Assembly: GCA_030041195.1 (NCBI GenBank)
Contig: JASHOI010000523.1
Coordinates: 1 to 9,575 of the forward strand
Direction: 5' to 3'
DNA: 9,575 nucleotides
Source of the DNA: Streptosporangiaceae bacterium
Lineage (GTDB): Bacteria; Actinomycetota; Actinomycetes; Streptosporangiales; Streptosporangiaceae
A model generated the notes under the pieces. It was not told the DNA's origin and made no database searches. It saw nothing but the letters and a program-made list of their open reading frames with translations. Of this stretch, positions 7,148-9,575 are shown in pieces (positions within the stretch are counted from its first letter, which is position 1; each line of letters opens with the position of its first letter). The position numbers and the translations under genes were made by a program.

Positions 7148-7747
7148 TCACGGGCCGGCGAGGCTGGGCAGCCATGCCGGGCGAGAGGGCTCGAACGCGG
7201 CGATCTCTTCCTCGTGGCGCAGGGTGAGCCCGATGTCGTCGAGGCCTTCGAGCAGCCGCCACTGTGCGTAGTCAGCGAGCTCGAACCGCTCGGCCAGGCC
7301 GGCCGATGGGATCGCCACCTCGCGGGCCGCGACGTCGACGACAACTTCGGCATCGGGGTTGGTATGCAACGCTGCGAACAGCCGCGCCACCGCGTCCTCG
7401 GTTACCTTGGCCGGGACCAGGCCGGCCGCAACGCTGTTGTTGCGGAAGATGTCGCCGAAGCTGGGCGCGACGACCGCCTGGAACCCGAAGTCCTGCAGCG
7501 CCCAGACCGCGTGCTCGCGGGACGAGCCGCAGCCGAAGTTCGACCCGGCGACGAGCACCTTGGCCTCGGCAGCGCCGGGACGGTTGAGCACGAAGCCCGG
7601 GTCCTCGCGCCAGGCGCCGAACAGCCCGGCCGCGAACCCGGTCCGCTCGACGCGCTTCAGCCAGGAGGCCGGGATGATCTGGTCGGTGTCGACGTCGCGG
7701 CGGTCCAGTGCGACCGCGCGGCCGGCTATGCGCTTGATTCCGGGCAT
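7148..7747 (-). CDS. leuD: 3-Isopropylmalate dehydratase small subunit
   Basis: LeuD is the swivel-domain subunit of isopropylmalate isomerase. With LeuC it interconverts 2- and 3-isopropylmalate, and in the CimA route it isomerises citramalate. The 199-residue protein shows DVDTDQIIPASWL (18-30), the signature GSNFGCGSSREHAVWAL (68-84), APSFGDIFRNNS (94-105) and a usual C-terminal WRLLEGLDDIGLT (163-175). The start is ATG 7747, which overlaps the last base of the leuC TGA (TGATG), so translation is probably coupled; GGAG at 7758-7755 provides a ribosome site. The frame is open far upstream inside leuC (to 8383), but the DRRDVDTDQIIPA start region and the ribosome site fix the true beginning. 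About 15 residues after the last conserved helix are a non-conserved tail. Nothing looks damaged. Confidence 0.96.
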   Translation of the reverse strand: MPGIKRIAGRAVALDRRDVDTDQIIPASWLKRVERTGFAAGLFGAWREDPGFVLNRPGAAEAKVLVAGSNFGCGSSREHAVWALQDFGFQAVVAPSFGDIFRNNSVAAGLVPAKVTEDAVARLFAALHTNPDAEVVVDVAAREVAIPSAGLAERFELADYAQWRLLEGLDDIGLTLRHEEEIAAFEPSRPAWLPSLAGP

Positions 7748-9144
7748 CACAGATCTCCGGGTAGCGAGAAGTGTCCGGCGACGGCGGTTGCCGCCGCCAC
7801 GGCGGGCGACACCAGGTGGGTGCGCCCGCCGGGGCCCTGGCGCCCCTCGAAGTTGCGGTTGCTGGTCGACGCCGAGCGCTGGCCGGGGGCCAGGACGTCG
7901 CCGTTCATGCCCAGGCACATCGAGCATCCGGCCGACCGCCACTCGAACCCGGCTTCGGTGAACACCCGGTCCAGCCCCTCGGCCTCGGCCTCGGCCTTGA
8001 CCCGCGCCGAGCCCGGGACGATCAGCGCCCGCACGCCCGGGCTGACCTTCCTGCCGCGGGCCACGTCGGCCGCAGCGCGCAGGTCCTCGAGCCTGCCGTT
8101 GGTGCACGAGCCGATGAACACCGTGTCCACGGTGATGTCGCGGATCGCGGTGCCCGGGGTCAGGCCCATGTAGGCCAGCGCCCGCTCGGCTCCGTTGCGC
8201 AGCTCGGGCGTGCCCAGCGCGGCGGGGTCCGGCACCACCTCGTCGATCGTGACCGACTGCGCCGGGTTCGTGCCCCAGGTGACGGCGGGCCGCAGCGCCG
8301 AGGCGTCGACCCGGATCTCGCGGTCGAACGCGGCCCCGTCGTCCGTGGCCAGGCTGCGCCAGTCGTCGAGGGCCCGCTCCCACAGCTTGCCCTTCGGGCT
8401 GTAGCGGCGGCCCTCGAGGAACGCGAACGTGGTGTCGTCCGGGGCGATCATCCCGGCCCGGGCGCCGCCCTCGATGGACATGTTGCAGACGGTCATGCGG
8501 CCCTGCATGGACAGCGCCCGCATCGCCGCGCCGCGGTACTCGATCACCGAGCCGACGCCGCCGCCGGTGCCCAGCGCCCGGATGATGCCGAGCACCAGGT
8601 CCTTCGCGGTGAGCTCGGGCCCGAGCTCACCGTCCACGGTGACCGCCATGGCCGCGGGCTTGACCTGCCGGAGCGTCTGGGTGGCCAGCACGTGCTCGAC
8701 CTCGCTGGTGCCGATGCCGAAGGCCAGCGTGCCGAACGCGCCGTGGGTCGAGGTGTGGCTGTCACCGCAGACGATCGTCATGCCGGGCTGGGTGATCCCC
8801 AGCTGGGGCCCGATCACGTGCACGATGCCCTGCTCGGGGCTGCCGAGGGGGAACAAGGTGACGCCGTGCACCCGGGAGTTGCGCTCGAGCCGCTCGATCT
8901 GCTTGGCCGCGAGCTCGTCGGCGATGGGCTTGTCCAGGCCGATCGTGGGCACGTCGTGGTCCATCGTCGCAACTGTCAGATCCGGCCTGCGCACCTTGCG
9001 GCCCGCCAGCTCGATGCCCTCGAACGCCTGCGGCGAGGTGACCTCGTGCACCAGATGCATGTCGATGTACAGCAACGGCGGCTCGCCTTCCGGCGTGGCC
9101 ACCAGGTGCCGGTCCCAGATCTTGTCGAAGAGGCGTCCCGTCAT
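7747..9144 (-). CDS. leuC: 3-Isopropylmalate dehydratase large subunit
   Basis: LeuC is the aconitase-family catalytic subunit carrying the 4Fe-4S cluster. The 465-residue length is normal for bacterial LeuC. It begins [15 protein letters not shown], with [18 protein letters not shown] next, [12 protein letters not shown] at 127-138, and three cluster cysteines at Cys347 ([13 protein letters not shown]), Cys407 and Cys410 (GCSMCLGMN). These are the same positions as in E. coli Leu[16 protein letters not shown] and the [12 protein letters not shown] tail complete the family pattern. The start is ATG 9144 with AGAGGA at 9154-9149 just upstream. It is the first gene of leuCD and is divergent from an IclR regulator 58 bases away, the arrangement in which NdgR/LtbR-type proteins control leuCD in actinobacteria. 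Besides leucine synthesis, LeuCD is needed for the citramalate route begun by CimA in this locus. Confidence 0.97.
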   Translation of the reverse strand: MTGRLFDKIWDRHLVATPEGEPPLLYIDMHLVHEVTSPQAFEGIELAGRKVRRPDLTVATMDHDVPTIGLDKPIADELAAKQIERLERNSRVHGVTLFPLGSPEQGIVHVIGPQLGITQPGMTIVCGDSHTSTHGAFGTLAFGIGTSEVEHVLATQTLRQVKPAAMAVTVDGELGPELTAKDLVLGIIRALGTGGGVGSVIEYRGAAMRALSMQGRMTVCNMSIEGGARAGMIAPDDTTFAFLEGRRYSPKGKLWERALDDWRSLATDDGAAFDREIRVDASALRPAVTWGTNPAQSVTIDEVVPDPAALGTPELRNGAERALAYMGLTPGTAIRDITVDTVFIGSCTNGRLEDLRAAADVARGRKVSPGVRALIVPGSARVKAEAEAEGLDRVFTEAGFEWRSAGCSMCLGMNGDVLAPGQRSASTSNRNFEGRQGPGGRTHLVSPAVAAATAVAGHFSLPGDL

Positions 9145-9164
9145 GGCTTCCTCTGCTCGTTCGC

Positions 9165-9193
9165 TCGAACTGTCTCGAATAATGAGATATGAT
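9165..9193 (+). promoter_or_regulatory. Candidate promoter of the IclR-family gene
   Basis: TATGAT at 9188-9193 differs from the TATAAT -10 consensus at one base. TCGAAC at 9165-9170 is a weak -35 with a 17-base spacer. The predicted start of transcription falls at about 9200-9203, at or just before the ATG at 9203, so the mRNA would be leaderless or nearly so. This agrees with the absence of a Shine-Dalgarno sequence in front of that ATG. Leaderless regulator mRNAs are common in actinomycetes. Confidence 0.5.
9173..9187. promoter_or_regulatory. Candidate operator between leuC and the IclR gene
   Basis: TCTC (9173-9176) and GAGA (9184-9187) form an inverted repeat around seven AT-rich bases (GAATAAT). 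T9171 and A9189 extend the symmetry with one mismatch between. The 15-base size suits an IclR-family dimer site. It lies between the -35 and -10 candidates of the IclR gene and over the candidate -10 of leuC, so one bound protein could control both directions, including its own gene. The arms are short, and the link to this regulator is inference from position. Confidence 0.4.
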
Positions 9194-9207
9194 GTTCAGT
9201 CTATGGA
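9179..9207 (-). promoter_or_regulatory. Candidate promoter of leuCD
   Basis: On the minus strand CATTAT (9184-9179) is a -10-like hexamer, with TCCATA (9207-9202) as a poor -35 at 17 bases. Transcription would begin near 9172, giving about 27 bases of leader that contain AGAGGA (9154-9149) before the leuC ATG. The -10 overlaps the inverted repeat at 9173-9187, as expected for a repressor-controlled promoter. No leader peptide is seen in front of leuC, unlike ilvB. Sequence match is modest. Confidence 0.35.
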
Positions 9208-9575
9208 CACTCTAGAACCGGGGACCACGGACCGCAACTGGATCAGCCCGGTTAGCGGGGTCGGCGTCCTCGACCGCTCGATGCTGCTGCTCGGCCTGCT
9301 CGGCGACGGCCCCCGCTCGCTCCGCTCGCTGGCGCAGGCCAGCGGGCTGCCGCGGCCCACGGCGCACCGGCTGCTGGTCGCGCTCGAGGTGCACGGCCTG
9401 GTCGGGCGGGACGCCGACGGCGCCTTCCGGCTCGGGCCGCGGCTCACCGAGCTGGCCCTGCGCGCCCGCGACGGGCTCGACCTGGCCACGCTCGCGGCCG
9501 GCGTGCTGGCCCGGCTGCACGACCAGACCGGCGAGAGCGTCCAGCTGTACCTGCGCTCGGGCGACCGCAGGCTCT
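9203..9575 (+). CDS. IclR-family regulator, NdgR/LtbR-like, partial (3' end beyond window)
   Basis: An open frame of 124 codons starts at ATG 9203 and leaves the window. The N-terminal winged helix-turn-helix covers about 38-81: RSLRSLAQASGLPRPTAHRL is the helix-turn-helix and DGAFRLGPRLTEL the wing. The start of the effector domain follows (VLARLHDQTGESVQLYLRSGD). The GVGVLDRS, LPRPTAHRLLVALE and TGESVQLY segments closely resemble Streptomyces NdgR and Corynebacterium LtbR, regulators of leuCD and amino-acid metabolism that are typically divergent from leuC, as here. An in-frame ATG at 9182 would add MRYDVQS, but it lies upstream of and within the likely -10 element, so 9203 is preferred. 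There is no ribosome-binding site, which fits a leaderless mRNA. The orthology call rests on the DNA-binding half and the neighbourhood, since the effector domain is mostly outside the window. Confidence 0.88.
   Translation, partial: MDTLEPGTTDRNWISPVSGVGVLDRSMLLLGLLGDGPRSLRSLAQASGLPRPTAHRLLVALEVHGLVGRDADGAFRLGPRLTELALRARDGLDLATLAAGVLARLHDQTGESVQLYLRSGDRRL

Noticed and set aside
6807..7262. Minus-strand 151-codon frame spanning the leuD-ilvB gap
   Set aside because: It crosses leuD, the hairpins and ilvB in the wrong frame, and its composition is that of shadow sequence.
7748..8383. Upstream extension of the leuD frame into leuC
   Set aside because: The added part is out-of-frame leuC. LeuD begins normally at ATG 7747 with a GGAG site in front.
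7771..9192. Long plus-strand open frame (473 codons) opposite leuC
   Set aside because: Antisense shadow of leuC; low-complexity composition and no recognisable domain. The same holds for the frames at 3867-5396 and 5267-6796.
9192..9215. Seven-codon frame MFSLWTL overlapping the start of the IclR gene
   Set aside because: It begins inside the likely -10 element, so it would not be transcribed. It has no ribosome site and no following hairpin.
1..9575. Mobile elements, CRISPR, phage or defence genes, or a wholly new system
   Set aside because: All coding space is accounted for by BCAA genes, the IclR regulator, the ilvD relic and a PsiE-family protein; no arrays, transposases or terminal repeats were seen.

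Overview
The window comes from a very GC-rich bacterium, almost certainly an actinomycete (high-G+C Gram-positive). Codon third positions are nearly all G or C. The divergent IclR-type regulator next to leuCD, the citramalate-synthase-like CimA and the BCAA-rich leader in front of ilvB are all familiar actinobacterial arrangements. No mobile element, CRISPR array, tRNA or rRNA was seen. The content is a branched-chain amino acid (BCAA) biosynthesis locus.

Right to left (most genes are on the minus strand): at 9203-9575 on the plus strand is the 5' part of an IclR-family regulator resembling NdgR/LtbR. It diverges from leuC-leuD (9144 down to 7148) across a 58-base gap that holds both promoters and a candidate operator. 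Behind leuD lies a strong 10-bp hairpin, then a 204-base control region for ilvB. That region contains a promoter candidate, an 11-codon leader peptide (MPTYLSLVLIT, 7038-7003), an 11-bp hairpin based on the leader stop codon, and a terminator-shaped hairpin whose 3' arm is the ilvB Shine-Dalgarno sequence. This is a textbook-like attenuator. The operon ilvB-ilvN-ilvC-leuB-cimA follows (6940 down to 848), with 4-base start/stop overlaps at three of its four junctions and a 36-base gap at ilvN/ilvC.

Downstream of cimA is a decayed ilvD relic (851-537): three short pieces of dihydroxy-acid dehydratase joined by deletions and a frameshift. Only 18 bases further on starts a PsiE-family membrane protein that runs off the left edge of the window.

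Functionally, CimA, LeuC, LeuD and LeuB together make 2-oxobutyrate from pyruvate and acetyl-CoA without threonine. IlvB/IlvN and IlvC then carry 2-oxobutyrate or pyruvate to the dihydroxy acids of the isoleucine and valine pathways. LeuCD and LeuB also serve leucine synthesis. The steps missing from this window are LeuA, a working IlvD and a BCAA aminotransferase, which must be encoded elsewhere. Control appears two-layered: an IclR regulator at leuCD and leader-peptide attenuation at ilvB. I see no wholly new system here; the points most worth a second look are the compact attenuator and the ilvD relic.
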